NCBI RefSeq assembly: GCF_002847305.1
Contig: NZ_CP025408.1
Span: forward strand, 2,873,001 to 2,937,000
Length of the DNA stretch: 64,000 nucleotides
Source: Paracoccus tegillarcae
Lineage (GTDB): Bacteria > Pseudomonadota > Alphaproteobacteria > Rhodobacterales > Rhodobacteraceae
Direction: 5' to 3'
The notes under the pieces were generated by a model. It saw only the letters and a program-made list of their open reading frames with translations. It was not told the DNA's origin and did no database searches. Shown one piece after another: positions 34,557 to 43,748 of this stretch. The number at the start of each line of letters is the position of its first letter. The stretch's first letter is position 1. A program made the position numbers and the translations under genes.

Positions 34557-35738
34557 TTAGTGGAAACCAACCACGCTCAGCTCGCCTTCGGGGAATTCCA
34601 CCTCGCGGTAGACGCCGGCGCTTTCGCCTGGGCCGACCAGCTCGACTGCGGTGGCGCCGACATAGTCGATGTCGGTGCCAGCAGCCAGCAATTCCAGACC
34701 TTTGGCCAGTTCACCCGGCATGATCTTTTCGCCCGGCTCGTTGGCGATTTCCATCACCTTGTCCTTGTAGGCGGCAGGGTCCGAGGAACCGGCAGCCTGC
34801 ATTGCCAGCAAGATCATCGCGGCGGCGTCATAGGCTTCGGCCGAAAAGGCCGAGCTGCCGTCAAAGCCTGCGGCTTCGGCGGTGGCGATATAGTTGTCGC
34901 GGCCTTCACCTTCGGCGGCCGGGTTCTGTCCGAACGAGGTTGCCAGTTCGGTGCCGAAATTGTCGACCAGAGCCTGGCTGATCATGCCGTCGGGGAAGAC
35001 AAAGGTTTCAAAAGCGCCCGTGTCCAGCGACGCGCGGGTGATGCCCGAGCCACCCTGATCGACATAGCCTGCCACGACCAGCGCATCGCCGCCTGCTGCG
35101 GCCAGTGCTGCGACCTCGGCCGAATAGTCGGCCTTGCCGTCGTCATGCGCTGCATTGATGGTCACAGTGCCGCCAGCAGCCTCGTATGCTGCCTGAAAGC
35201 TGTCGGCCAGACCCTTGCCATAGTCATTATTGGTATAGGTCAGTGCCACGCTTTCGATGCCACGGCTTTTGATGATGTCGGACATCACTTCGCCCTGACG
35301 CGCATCCGAAGGCGATGTGCGGAAGAACAGGCCCTGATCTTCGATCGTCGACAGCGCCGGCGAGGTTGCCGAGGGCGAGATCATGACGATGCCGTTCGGC
35401 ACGGCCACATTTTCCAGCGAGGCGATGGTTTCGCCCGAGCACATGCCGCCGACGATGCCCTTGATGCCTTCGGCCACGACGCGTTCCAGCGCCGAGACGG
35501 CCGCAGCGGCATCGGTACAGGTCGAATCGGACTGAACGATTTCAACGGTCGAGCCGTCCAGCAGATTGCCGGAATCGGTGACTTCCTTCGCGGCCAGTTC
35601 AGCACCACCCAGCATGTCGGGTGCCAGCGATTCCAGTGCACCGGTAAAGCCAAGCGAGGCGGCGAGTTTGATATCCTCTGCACCGGCAATGCCGGCTGTG
35701 AAGGTCATCGCCACACTGGCAAGAAGAAGTTTTTTCAT
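34557..35738 (-). CDS. livK: branched-chain amino acid ABC transporter substrate-binding protein
   Basis: A 393-residue periplasmic binding protein of the Leu/Ile/Val type. MKKLLLASVAMTFTAGIAGA is the signal peptide. The mature part begins EDIKLAASLGFTG and contains VQSDSTCTDAAAAVSALERV and YTNNDYGKGLADSF, typical of this type-1 fold. The ATG at 35738 follows GGGAGAC; a start eight codons upstream is possible but would put charged residues before the signal. It is the first gene of the liv unit. The ligand is inferred from the family. Confidence 0.92.
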   Translation of the reverse strand: MKKLLLASVAMTFTAGIAGAEDIKLAASLGFTGALESLAPDMLGGAELAAKEVTDSGNLLDGSTVEIVQSDSTCTDAAAAVSALERVVAEGIKGIVGGMCSGETIASLENVAVPNGIVMISPSATSPALSTIEDQGLFFRTSPSDARQGEVMSDIIKSRGIESVALTYTNNDYGKGLADSFQAAYEAAGGTVTINAAHDDGKADYSAEVAALAAAGGDALVVAGYVDQGGSGITRASLDTGAFETFVFPDGMISQALVDNFGTELATSFGQNPAAEGEGRDNYIATAEAAGFDGSSAFSAEAYDAAAMILLAMQAAGSSDPAAYKDKVMEIANEPGEKIMPGELAKGLELLAAGTDIDYVGATAVELVGPGESAGVYREVEFPEGELSVVGFH

Positions 35739-35871
35739 AATTTTGTCTCCCAATTGGAACAAGTTCCTGCGGCGCAGGTTAGAAGCGCCAATTCCAAAAG
35801 AAAAGCACCATGTCGCTGCGTCCTGCCTATCAATTCAGTCAATTTGACCCAGTTTCGGGCGGAATGCGGGG

Positions 35872-36363
35872 TCAGCGCCAGCCCAGGCGGTCGTCGCGCC
35901 GGCGAAACGGCAGCGCCAGCAGGCCAAATAACAGCCAGCCCAGCAGAAAGCCGATGCCCCCGGCCGCCAGTCCCGCAAATGTAACCGGGATCGCAGGGCT
36001 GAAATCGCCCCAGGTCGCGCTGAGTGTTTCAGGGTCGCGCAGCCTGTGAGGCAGCAGCATTCGCTCCAGCGGGCCGGCCAGGCGCAACATTGCCAGATCG
36101 GCCTCGGCGTGGTCCAGCCGGTCGAAGGCTCTGGTCATATCGGCCTGATGCAACTCGCGAAAGGCGCTGCCGCTCAGATCCGCAAGCGCCTCGGCGCGGG
36201 TCACGCCGGCGCGCTCGGCGCTGGCATCGAAGTCCCGCGCGATTCGGCCAAGCGCATCGACCTGGCCGCCAAGCCGCTGGACATATTGGTCGGAAAAAGC
36301 GGGAAACTGCGACAGCGCGACGGCGCAGGCAAGCGCCATCGCCAGTCGCAGAAATCCGGTCAT
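35872..36363 (-). CDS. DUF2937 family membrane protein
   Basis: A 163-residue protein with an N-terminal hydrophobic segment (possibly a signal anchor), a charged middle part (about 25-110) and a C-terminal membrane helix ([16 protein letters not shown]) ending in a basic tail. It matches the DUF2937 pattern beginning with a short signal-like helix and [16 protein letters not shown]. Function unknown. It overlaps the end of proS by four bases, so it is translated with that gene. Confidence 0.8.
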   Translation of the reverse strand: MTGFLRLAMALACAVALSQFPAFSDQYVQRLGGQVDALGRIARDFDASAERAGVTRAEALADLSGSAFRELHQADMTRAFDRLDHAEADLAMLRLAGPLERMLLPHRLRDPETLSATWGDFSPAIPVTFAGLAAGGIGFLLGWLLFGLLALPFRRRDDRLGWR

Positions 36364-37715
36364 ACCGCGTTCGCCGCCAGGATCGGCTCATAGATCTGGA
36401 CCAGACGTGCCACCGCGTCCTTGGGCGACATTTCCTGGCTTTCGCCGGTGCGGCGGCTGGTCAGTTCCACCTTGTTATCGGCCAAACCGCGCGGGCCGAC
36501 GGTGATCCGCCAGGGCAGGCCGATCAGGTCCATGGTGGCGAACTTGGCGCCGGCGCGCTCGTTGCGGTCATCATAAAGCGGGTCCAGTCCACGCGCCTTC
36601 AATTCAGTATACAGCGCCTCGCAGGCGCTGTCGGTGCTGGCGTCACCCTGTTTGAGGTTGGCAATGCCGACATGGAAAGGGGTCACGCCCTCGGGCCAGA
36701 CAATGCCCTTGTCGTCATGGCTGGCCTCGATGATCGCGCCCAGCAGTCGCGAGACGCCGATGCCATGGCTGCCCATATGCACCGGCACCTTGGCCCCGTC
36801 CGGACCGACCACGGTGGCGCCCATCGGTTCGGAATATTTGGTGCCGAAATAGAACAATTGGCCGACCTCGATCCCGCGCGCGGAACGGCGGCGCTCTTCG
36901 GGGACCTTGTCGAACACGTCCTGATCGTGGGTCTCATCGGTGCGCGCATAGCGGCTGGTAAATTCCTCCAGCACGGCCTGGCACTGGCCCACATCATCAT
37001 AATCGATCTGCCGGTCGCCAAAGCTCAGATCGGTGATTTCGCTGTCATAGAACACCTCAGACTCGCCGGTTTCGGCCAGGACCAGAAACTCATGCGTGTA
37101 ATCGCCACCAATCGGCCCGCCATCGGCGCGCATCGGAATGGCCTGCAGCCCCATGCGTTCATAGGTGCGCAGATAGGCCACCAGATGCCGGTTATAGGCA
37201 TGCAGCGCGTCTTCCTTGGTCAGATCGAAGTTATAGCTGTCCTTCATTAGGAATTCCCGCCCGCGCATCACCCCGAAACGGGGGCGGCGTTCGTCGCGGA
37301 ATTTCCACTGGATGTGATACAGCGTCAGTGGCAGATCCTTGTAGCTGTTCACCCCGGACCGGAAAATATCGGTGATCATTTCCTCGTTGGTGGGGCCATA
37401 TAGCAGATCGCGCTTGTTGCGATCCGTGACGCGCAGCATTTCTTCGCCATAGGCGTCATAGCGGCCCGATTCCTTCCACAGCTCGGCAGGCTGCAGCGTG
37501 GGCATCAACAGCGGGATATGCCCGGCGCGCTGCATTTCCTGATGCACGATCTGCTCGATCCGGCGCAGAACCTTGTAGCCAAGCGGCAGCCAGGAATAGA
37601 TCCCCGCCGTCTGCTGCTTGACCATGCCCGCACGCAACATCAGCCGATGGCTGACGATCTGGGCCTCTTTGGGGTCCTCTTTCAGGACGGGCAGAAAATA
37701 GCGCGACAGACGCAT
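36360..37715 (-). CDS. proS: prolyl-tRNA synthetase, short alphaproteobacterial form
   Basis: A 451-residue class II synthetase that charges tRNA-Pro. Motif 2 ([27 protein letters not shown], here by its core [10 protein letters not shown]) and motif 3 ([14 protein letters not shown]) are clear, and the TNEEM segment binds proline and adenylate. Its length shows that the large editing insertion of the E. coli enzyme is missing, as usual in alphaproteobacteria. Start ATG 37715 ([13 protein letters not shown]) is family-typical; the longer frame is non-homologous. Confidence 0.96.
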   Translation of the reverse strand: MRLSRYFLPVLKEDPKEAQIVSHRLMLRAGMVKQQTAGIYSWLPLGYKVLRRIEQIVHQEMQRAGHIPLLMPTLQPAELWKESGRYDAYGEEMLRVTDRNKRDLLYGPTNEEMITDIFRSGVNSYKDLPLTLYHIQWKFRDERRPRFGVMRGREFLMKDSYNFDLTKEDALHAYNRHLVAYLRTYERMGLQAIPMRADGGPIGGDYTHEFLVLAETGESEVFYDSEITDLSFGDRQIDYDDVGQCQAVLEEFTSRYARTDETHDQDVFDKVPEERRRSARGIEVGQLFYFGTKYSEPMGATVVGPDGAKVPVHMGSHGIGVSRLLGAIIEASHDDKGIVWPEGVTPFHVGIANLKQGDASTDSACEALYTELKARGLDPLYDDRNERAGAKFATMDLIGLPWRITVGPRGLADNKVELTSRRTGESQEMSPKDAVARLVQIYEPILAANAV

Positions 37716-37861
37716 GGGGCGGCCCTTTCGGCGGCGATTGGCATTATTCTGGCCTTCTGAGCCAAGCCGGCATGCGATGCAAGGGTCGCGCGGCCGTGCA
37801 CCTTGCCGTCGGCGGGCGAGGGCCGTCATAGTGCCGTGAACAGTTTGCGAGTATCGGCGCG

Positions 37862-39469
37862 ATGAAAAAGAACGAGCCGCCCAAGGATCTGCTGGATTGG
37901 CTGGGCATCAGCGAAGCACCCAACTGGGGCGTGTCGCGGCCATTGGGCGGGTTGATTGCGATGCTGATCGGCCTGCTGGTGATTCTGGCGCTGTCAGCGG
38001 CGGTTGTCATGCTGGTGCAAGTCGCCGGGGGCGCCGCGGCCTCGCTTGGGGCAGGGGCACTGATCGTGGCGGTGCTGTCGGCGCCGTTTCTGATATGGGG
38101 CACGTGGATCAAGCACCGGGCTCTTGGCTTTCAGAAAGAGGGCCACCTGACGGACCGGCTGGCCAAGGCTGTTGAACAGCTTGGCGCGGAAAAGACGGTC
38201 AAGAAAATCGTCGATGGCACGACGCAGGAAACCAGCGAACCCAACCTGGAGGTTCGCATCGGCGGTCTGCTGTCGCTGGAGCGCATCGCGCAAGACAGCA
38301 GCGCCTATGACCAAGGCCGCGATCATGTCCGGGTGATGGAGATCATCTGCGCCTATATCCGCAATAATGCGCCGGCAAGCATGGCGCAGGATTTCCCCGA
38401 GGGCGATCTGGAACCGCTGGATGATGAGGCCGACGCCGAACAGATCAAGGCGCATATTGACCTGATCGGGAACCGGAGGACGGAACGCCGCAAATGGCTC
38501 GCCGGCCTCAAGAAACCGACCGAGGATATCGCGCTGGCCCTGCTGATCCTCGAACGTCGCAGCGACCGGCAGCGCCGGTCCGAGGCTGCGCATGGGCAGG
38601 ACGGCGTGACCGCGGCCCAATGGGTCTTTGCCGAAGCTTGTCCGACTCTGCCCGAACCGCCAAAGGACCAGCCGCACCCACCCGGTGCGATCAAGGATTT
38701 CGAGGAACGCTTGGCGGATTGGAAGCGAAAGTTGGCTGACTATCGTGGCTATCGCCCCGATTTGCGCGGCACCTGCCTGCAGCGCGCCGATCTGGCGGGC
38801 TTACACCTCGGAGGTGTTCGATTGGAAAGCGCGCGGCTGGAAGGGGCGGAGCTTTGGGGCGCGCGGCTGGAAGGGGCGGAGCTTTGGGGCGCGCGGCTGG
38901 AAGGGGCGAGCCTTGGGCGCGCGCGGCTGGAAGGGGCGGAGCTTTGGGGCGCGCGGCTGGAAGGGGCGAGCCTTGGGCGCGCGCGGCTGGAAGGGGCGGA
39001 GCTTGGGCGCGCGCGGCTGGAAGGGGCGGAGCTGTGGGGCGCGCGGCTGGAAGGGGCGAAGCTTTGGGGCGCGCGGCTGGAAGGGGCGGAGCTTGGGCGC
39101 GCGCGGCTGGAAGGGGCAGAGCTTTGGGAGGCGCGGCTGGAAGGGGCAGAGCTTTGGGAGGCGCGGCTGGAAGGGGCGGAGCTTTGGGAGGCGCGGCTGG
39201 GTCGCACCATCCTCACGGCTGCTAAGTGCAATGGTGCAGCCTTGAGGATGGTAGATCTGTCTTCAACTGTCGATTTGACGGGCGATCAGGTCAAATCAGC
39301 TTTTGGCGATGCCAGTGTGACATTGCCCGAGCATCTGCGCCCGCCGCCGGATCATTGGCCGGATTGGGTTATGGATCGTGAAGATTTTGACAACGAATGG
39401 GCCGAATTCCGCGACAACCCCGACAGTTACACCCCGCCACCCCGGCCCGCGGAATCCGCCAGTGACTAA
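37862..39469 (+). CDS. membrane-anchored pentapeptide-repeat protein
   Basis: A 535-residue protein. Residues about 26-80 form two membrane helices. Next comes a soluble helical domain (about 90-180, [17 protein letters not shown] and [14 protein letters not shown]) often found in front of pentapeptide repeats. A second domain follows, then a right-handed repeat helix from about 298 to 445 built of [10 protein letters not shown] decamers. The tail after 445 is acidic and Pro-rich. The decamers are encoded by nearly identical 30-base DNA units. The biological role of such proteins is generally unknown. Divergent from proS. Confidence 0.88.
   Translation: MKKNEPPKDLLDWLGISEAPNWGVSRPLGGLIAMLIGLLVILALSAAVVMLVQVAGGAAASLGAGALIVAVLSAPFLIWGTWIKHRALGFQKEGHLTDRLAKAVEQLGAEKTVKKIVDGTTQETSEPNLEVRIGGLLSLERIAQDSSAYDQGRDHVRVMEIICAYIRNNAPASMAQDFPEGDLEPLDDEADAEQIKAHIDLIGNRRTERRKWLAGLKKPTEDIALALLILERRSDRQRRSEAAHGQDGVTAAQWVFAEACPTLPEPPKDQPHPPGAIKDFEERLADWKRKLADYRGYRPDLRGTCLQRADLAGLHLGGVRLESARLEGAELWGARLEGAELWGARLEGASLGRARLEGAELWGARLEGASLGRARLEGAELGRARLEGAELWGARLEGAKLWGARLEGAELGRARLEGAELWEARLEGAELWEARLEGAELWEARLGRTILTAAKCNGAALRMVDLSSTVDLTGDQVKSAFGDASVTLPEHLRPPPDHWPDWVMDREDFDNEWAEFRDNPDSYTPPPRPAESASD
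38831..39200 (+). repeat. 30-bp tandem repeat, 12 full units, inside the pentapeptide gene
   Basis: Twelve units beginning GCGCGGCTGGAAGGGGC, plus a 10-base partial, encode ARLEGAxLxx. The last four codons vary by class: ELWG in units 1, 2, 4 and 7; KLWG in 8; SLGR in 3 and 5; ELGR in 6 and 9; ELWE in 10-12. Because the unit is a multiple of three and lacks stops in several frames, long spurious frames overlap it on both strands. Confidence 0.97.
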
Positions 39470-39529
39470 CCCACACTTGCAACCTCGCAGCCAACCGGCC
39501 ACATAGTTCCGAAGGTCGAAAAGGTGGTC

Positions 39530-40693
39530 ATGATGCGTATTCCCGTTCAACGGCAGCTTATCTGGTGGGGCATTGCCGGCATTTTGCTGCTGGTCACCAT
39601 GTGGCTGCTGGGCAGCGCCATTCTGCCCTTTATCCTGGGGGCGGGCGTTGCCTATCTGCTGGATCCGGTGGCGGACCGGCTGGAACGGATGGGGCTGTCG
39701 CGGACCATGTCGGTTGTCGTGATCACCGCAGCTGCCGTGCTGGTCTTTGCGCTTGCGCTGTTGCTGGTTGTGCCGCTGCTTGTGCGTCAGGCCTCGCAAT
39801 TGATCGCCACCGCGCCCGAGATGCTGGACGGGCTGCGCAGTTTTCTGGCCAGCCAGTTCCCCAATCTGATGCCCGAAGACAGCACCATCAACGTGGCCAT
39901 CACGCGCGTCAGCAGCGCCATTGGCGAGCGCGCGGGCGAGGTGATCAGCACCGTCATGGGTTCGGTCGCCGGCGTCTTTGGGGTGATCGCGCTGTTTGTG
40001 ATCGTGCCGGTGGTGGCGTTTTACCTGCTGCTGGACTGGGACCGGATGGTCGCCCATATCGACACGCTGCTGCCGCGTGAACATGCGCCGACGCTGCGCC
40101 GGCTGGCCCATGAGGTCGATGAGGCGCTGTCGGGATTTCTGCGCGGGCAGGGGCTGGTGATCCTGATCCTCGGCACGTGGTATTCGTTCATGCTGATGCT
40201 GGTTGGCCTGCCCTTCGGCTTTTTCATCGGCATCATGGCGGCTGTGCTGTCCTTTATTCCCTATGTCGGCGTCTTGGTCGGCGGGGCCACGGCCATCGGG
40301 GTGGCGCTGTTCAGTTTCTGGGGCGATCCGCTGTGGATCGGCGCGGTCGTTGCCATCTTCGCCATCGGTCAGGTGGTCGAGGGCAATTACCTGCAGCCCA
40401 AGATCGTCGGCGAAAGCATCGGTCTGCATCCGGTCTGGCTGCTCTTGGCGCTGTCGGTCTTTGGCACGCTGTTCGGCTTTGTCGGACTGGTCATCGCGGT
40501 GCCGCTGGCGGCGGCGCTTGGTGTGCTGGTTCGCTTTCTCACCCAAAGATACCGCGAAAGCAGTCTTTATACCGGGCAGGGTGCGCCGGCCGAACCGGCC
40601 GAACCCATGCGGGTTGAACTGGTGCCGCGCGGCACCGTCGAGGCCAGCCGGCAAGATGCGGCGACCAGCCCGTCCAGCGCGGACATCGCCTGA
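39530..40693 (+). CDS. AI-2E family (PerM-like) membrane transporter
   Basis: A 387-residue membrane protein with about eight helices. Family signatures are the VAYLLDPVADRLER segment near residue 40, the SGFLRGQGLVILILG segment and the IPYVGVLVGGATAI segment, with QVVEGNYLQPKIVGESIGLHP near the C-terminus. The family is known for exporters of various small substrates, and the substrate here cannot be told. The start is ATG 39530 or 39533 with AAGG upstream. It precedes hdaA by five bases. Confidence 0.92.
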   Translation: MMRIPVQRQLIWWGIAGILLLVTMWLLGSAILPFILGAGVAYLLDPVADRLERMGLSRTMSVVVITAAAVLVFALALLLVVPLLVRQASQLIATAPEMLDGLRSFLASQFPNLMPEDSTINVAITRVSSAIGERAGEVISTVMGSVAGVFGVIALFVIVPVVAFYLLLDWDRMVAHIDTLLPREHAPTLRRLAHEVDEALSGFLRGQGLVILILGTWYSFMLMLVGLPFGFFIGIMAAVLSFIPYVGVLVGGATAIGVALFSFWGDPLWIGAVVAIFAIGQVVEGNYLQPKIVGESIGLHPVWLLLALSVFGTLFGFVGLVIAVPLAAALGVLVRFLTQRYRESSLYTGQGAPAEPAEPMRVELVPRGTVEASRQDAATSPSSADIA

Positions 40694-40698
40694 TCCCC

Positions 40699-41388
40699 GT
40701 GCCCCGGCAACTGACCCTTGATCTGGCCGGCGATCCGGCCCATTCGCGCGCCGATTTTCTGGTGGCTGATGCCAATGCGCTTGCGGTGGCGGCGCTGGAC
40801 GCGCCGGATGCCTGGCCGCAGGGCCGGATGCTGCTGATCGGAGAGGCAGGCGCCGGCAAGACCCATCTCGCCTCGTTCTGGGCGGCCGAGCGTGGCGCGA
40901 TGCGTGTCTCGGCCCCGGCGCTGACCCCTGAGGCCGCCGATGGGCTTGCCTGCCAGAACGGCGCGCTGGTGATCGAGGATGCGCATTGCGCGGGCGGGCT
41001 GCCGCAGGCCGAGCAAGCGCTGTTCCATCTGTGGAACATCTGCCACATGCGCAACTGCCTGCTGCTGCTGACCGCGCGCAGGGCGCCGCGCGATTGGGGC
41101 GTGGTCTTGCCTGATTTGCGTTCGCGCATGGATGCGATGCCGCAGACCCGGATCGCCGCGCCGGACGAGGGTTTGCTGGCCGCGGTGCTGGTGAAACTGT
41201 TCGCTGATCGCCAGCTGTCGGTGCCTGCGGGGCTGATCGACTGGCTGGTTCTGCGCATGGATCGCGATCTGGGACTGGCCAGAAAACTGGTCGCGGCGCT
41301 GGACGAATCTGCTATGGCGGATCAAAAGCCGGTCACGCGCCGTCTGGCCTCGGATCTGCTGGACCAGCTGACGGCACCTGACCCATGA
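40699..41388 (+). CDS. hdaA: DnaA-related replication regulator HdaA
   Basis: A 229-residue DnaA-domain protein. It contains the AAA+ core (Walker A GEAGAGKTHLASFW at about 48-61, Walker B LVIEDAH) but no DNA-binding domain IV, the layout of Hda. Such proteins promote hydrolysis of DnaA-ATP with the sliding clamp to prevent re-initiation. The N-terminal QLTLDL looks like a clamp-binding peptide, which supports this role. Start is GTG 40699. It lies between the AI-2E gene and ppk1 and is probably co-transcribed. Confidence 0.9.
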   Translation: MPRQLTLDLAGDPAHSRADFLVADANALAVAALDAPDAWPQGRMLLIGEAGAGKTHLASFWAAERGAMRVSAPALTPEAADGLACQNGALVIEDAHCAGGLPQAEQALFHLWNICHMRNCLLLLTARRAPRDWGVVLPDLRSRMDAMPQTRIAAPDEGLLAAVLVKLFADRQLSVPAGLIDWLVLRMDRDLGLARKLVAALDESAMADQKPVTRRLASDLLDQLTAPDP

Positions 41389-41416
41389 TCCGCCCTCTTG
41401 CGCGCAATAGCCTGAC

Positions 41417-43582
41417 ATGACCCAAGCTGATTTTCTGCACAATCCGTTTCCGCCCGCCCGCGAGGTGCCCGGCGGCACGCCCGAGGGCCCCGCGCGCTTT
41501 TTCAACCGCGAACTCAGCTGGCTAAGCTTTAACTGGCGGGTGCTGGATGAGGCACGAAATGCCCGTGTGCCATTGCTGGAACGTCTGCGCTTCCTGTCGA
41601 TCAGCGCCACCAATCTGGATGAATTCTATACCGTTCGCGTGGCCGGGCTGCGTGAATTGATGCGCAGCGGGAATGCGGGTCCGTCGGATGACGGGCTGAC
41701 CCCGGCCGAGCAGCTTGCACTGATCAACGCGGATGCGCGCCGGTTGATGGGCGCGCAGCAATCGGTCTGGAACCGGCTCAGCGATGAGATGGCGCAGGCG
41801 GGCATCACGATCCTTGAACGGGGTGAGGTGACGCCCGAGCAGGCCGACTATCTGACGCATTATTTTCAGGATAGCGTCTTCCCGGTCCTGTCGCCCCTGG
41901 CCATCGACCCGGCGCATCCGTTTCCATTCATTCCCAATGCCGGGTTCTCGCTGGCGCTGGAACTGGTGCGAGACCGCGATGGGCGCAAGATGCAGGCATT
42001 GTTGCCCATTCCGGGCCAGCTTGCGCGGTTTATCCGTTTGCCGGGCAGCCGGGATTTTCTACGGCTCGAAGACCTGTTGCTGATGAACCTGGCCAGCCTG
42101 TTTCCGGGGTATCGCGATGGCGGACACTGCGCGTTTCGGGTGCTGCGCGAAAGCGATCTGGAGGTCGAGGAAGAGGCCGAGGATCTGGTGCGCGAGTTCG
42201 AGACCGCCTTGAAACGCCGCAGGCGTGGCAGCGTCGTGCGCCTGAAGATCACCGCGGGTGCCCCGCCGGCTTTGCGTGACCTGATCATGCAGGAACTGGA
42301 AGTCAGCCCTGACGAGGTGGTCGAGGTCACCGGCTTGATGGGCATGACGGATCTGGCCGAGTTGGTGCTGGACGACCGGCGCGATCTGCTATGGCCGTCG
42401 TTTACGCCGCGCGTGCCCGAACGCGTGCAGGATCACGGCGGCGACATGTTCGCGGCGATCCGGCAAAAGGACATGTTGCTGCACCACCCCTATGAGACGT
42501 TTGACATGGTGGTCCGCTTTCTGCAGCAGGCGGCGCGCGACCCCGACGTCCTTGCAATCAAGCAGACGCTCTATCGCACCAGCCGCGACAGCCCCATCGT
42601 TGACGCGCTTTGCGAGGCGGCCGAGGCGGGCAAATCCGTCACCGCCTTCGTCGAACTGCGCGCCCGCTTTGACGAGGCGGCGAACATCCGTCAGTCGCGC
42701 CGGCTGGAACGCGCGGGCGCGCATGTCGTTTATGGTTTCGTCAACTACAAGACACATGCCAAGATCAGCAGCGTCGTGCGCCGCGAGGGCGACCGGCTGG
42801 CGACCTACAGCCATTGGGGCACCGGAAATTATCACCCGATCACCGCGCGCATCTATACCGATCTGTCGATGTTTACCTGTGATCCGGCGCTTGGGCGCGA
42901 TGCCACCAAGGTGTTCAACTACCTCTCGGGCTATGTGAACCCCGAGCGGCTGGAAAACCTGTCGATCAGCCCCATCGACATGAAGGACAACCTGATCGCG
43001 CTGATCCGGCGCGAGGCCGAAATCGCCCGGCAGGGCCGACCAGCCGCGATCTGGGCCAAGATGAATTCGCTGATCGAAAAAGACGTGATCGAGGCGCTGT
43101 ATGACGCCGGCACTGCCGGGGTAAAGATCAGCCTGATCATTCGCGGCATCTGCGGCATCCGGCCCGGCATCAAGGGATTGTCCGAAAATATCCGCGTGAA
43201 ATCGATCGTCGGGCGCTATCTGGAACATTCCCGCATCGTCTGCTTTGGCAATGGCGGGGGCCTGCCATCGGACAGGGCGCGGGTCCTGTTTTCTTCGGCC
43301 GACTGGATGAAACGAAACCTGCTTTATCGCGTCGAAACATTGGTCGAATGCCACAACCAGACGGTCAAGGCGCAGATCGTCAATCAGATCATGGCAGCCA
43401 ATCTGGCGGATGAGGCCCAAAGCTGGATCCTGCAGCCTGACGGGCGTTATGTCCGCTATTTGCCTGCCGAACGGGATGACCTGTTCAATTGCCATGTGTT
43501 CTTCATGGCCAACCCCTCGCTCTCTGGGCGCGGCACGGCGGGGTATCGCGATGTCCCCGCCCTGACGCATTCGACCGGCTAG
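41417..43582 (+). CDS. ppk1: polyphosphate kinase 1
   Basis: A 721-residue enzyme that reversibly makes inorganic polyphosphate from ATP. The N-terminal FFNRELSWLSFNWRVL start is diagnostic. H466 in SHWGTGNYH is the phosphorylated histidine and H604 in EHSRIVCFGN is the second catalytic histidine. Length and domain order match the family. It is followed by a polyphosphate-degrading gene (ppx) after 166 bases, giving a synthesis and breakdown pair. Confidence 0.97.
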   Translation: MTQADFLHNPFPPAREVPGGTPEGPARFFNRELSWLSFNWRVLDEARNARVPLLERLRFLSISATNLDEFYTVRVAGLRELMRSGNAGPSDDGLTPAEQLALINADARRLMGAQQSVWNRLSDEMAQAGITILERGEVTPEQADYLTHYFQDSVFPVLSPLAIDPAHPFPFIPNAGFSLALELVRDRDGRKMQALLPIPGQLARFIRLPGSRDFLRLEDLLLMNLASLFPGYRDGGHCAFRVLRESDLEVEEEAEDLVREFETALKRRRRGSVVRLKITAGAPPALRDLIMQELEVSPDEVVEVTGLMGMTDLAELVLDDRRDLLWPSFTPRVPERVQDHGGDMFAAIRQKDMLLHHPYETFDMVVRFLQQAARDPDVLAIKQTLYRTSRDSPIVDALCEAAEAGKSVTAFVELRARFDEAANIRQSRRLERAGAHVVYGFVNYKTHAKISSVVRREGDRLATYSHWGTGNYHPITARIYTDLSMFTCDPALGRDATKVFNYLSGYVNPERLENLSISPIDMKDNLIALIRREAEIARQGRPAAIWAKMNSLIEKDVIEALYDAGTAGVKISLIIRGICGIRPGIKGLSENIRVKSIVGRYLEHSRIVCFGNGGGLPSDRARVLFSSADWMKRNLLYRVETLVECHNQTVKAQIVNQIMAANLADEAQSWILQPDGRYVRYLPAERDDLFNCHVFFMANPSLSGRGTAGYRDVPALTHSTG

Positions 43583-43699
43583 GCCGACGCGGCGGATGAC
43601 ACCCCATGGGTGGTAAATGAGCCCGCGACATGCCGCTGATATCGCCAATTCATGCCTGCCAGCGGATTGACCCGGTGCCCGCCTACGTCCATGAACACA

Positions 43700-43716
43700 C
43701 CAAGATCGAATCTTGG
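43700..43716. repeat. short palindrome upstream of ppx
   Basis: CCAAGAT-CGA-ATCTTGG is a perfect 7-base inverted repeat 33 bases before the ppx start. It could be a protein-binding site or a small hairpin. No Pho-box pattern was seen around it. Confidence 0.4.
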
Positions 43717-43748
43717 CCTATCCGATTGCAGGCAAAGGGGAACACGCG

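Noticed and set aside
38831..39200. CRISPR-like array of 30-bp repeats
   Set aside because: Units are directly adjacent with no spacers and are in frame in a pentapeptide protein; no cas genes are present.
38749..39231. 160-residue Ser/Pro-rich minus-strand protein
   Set aside because: It is the antisense reading of the tandem repeat and has no independent support.
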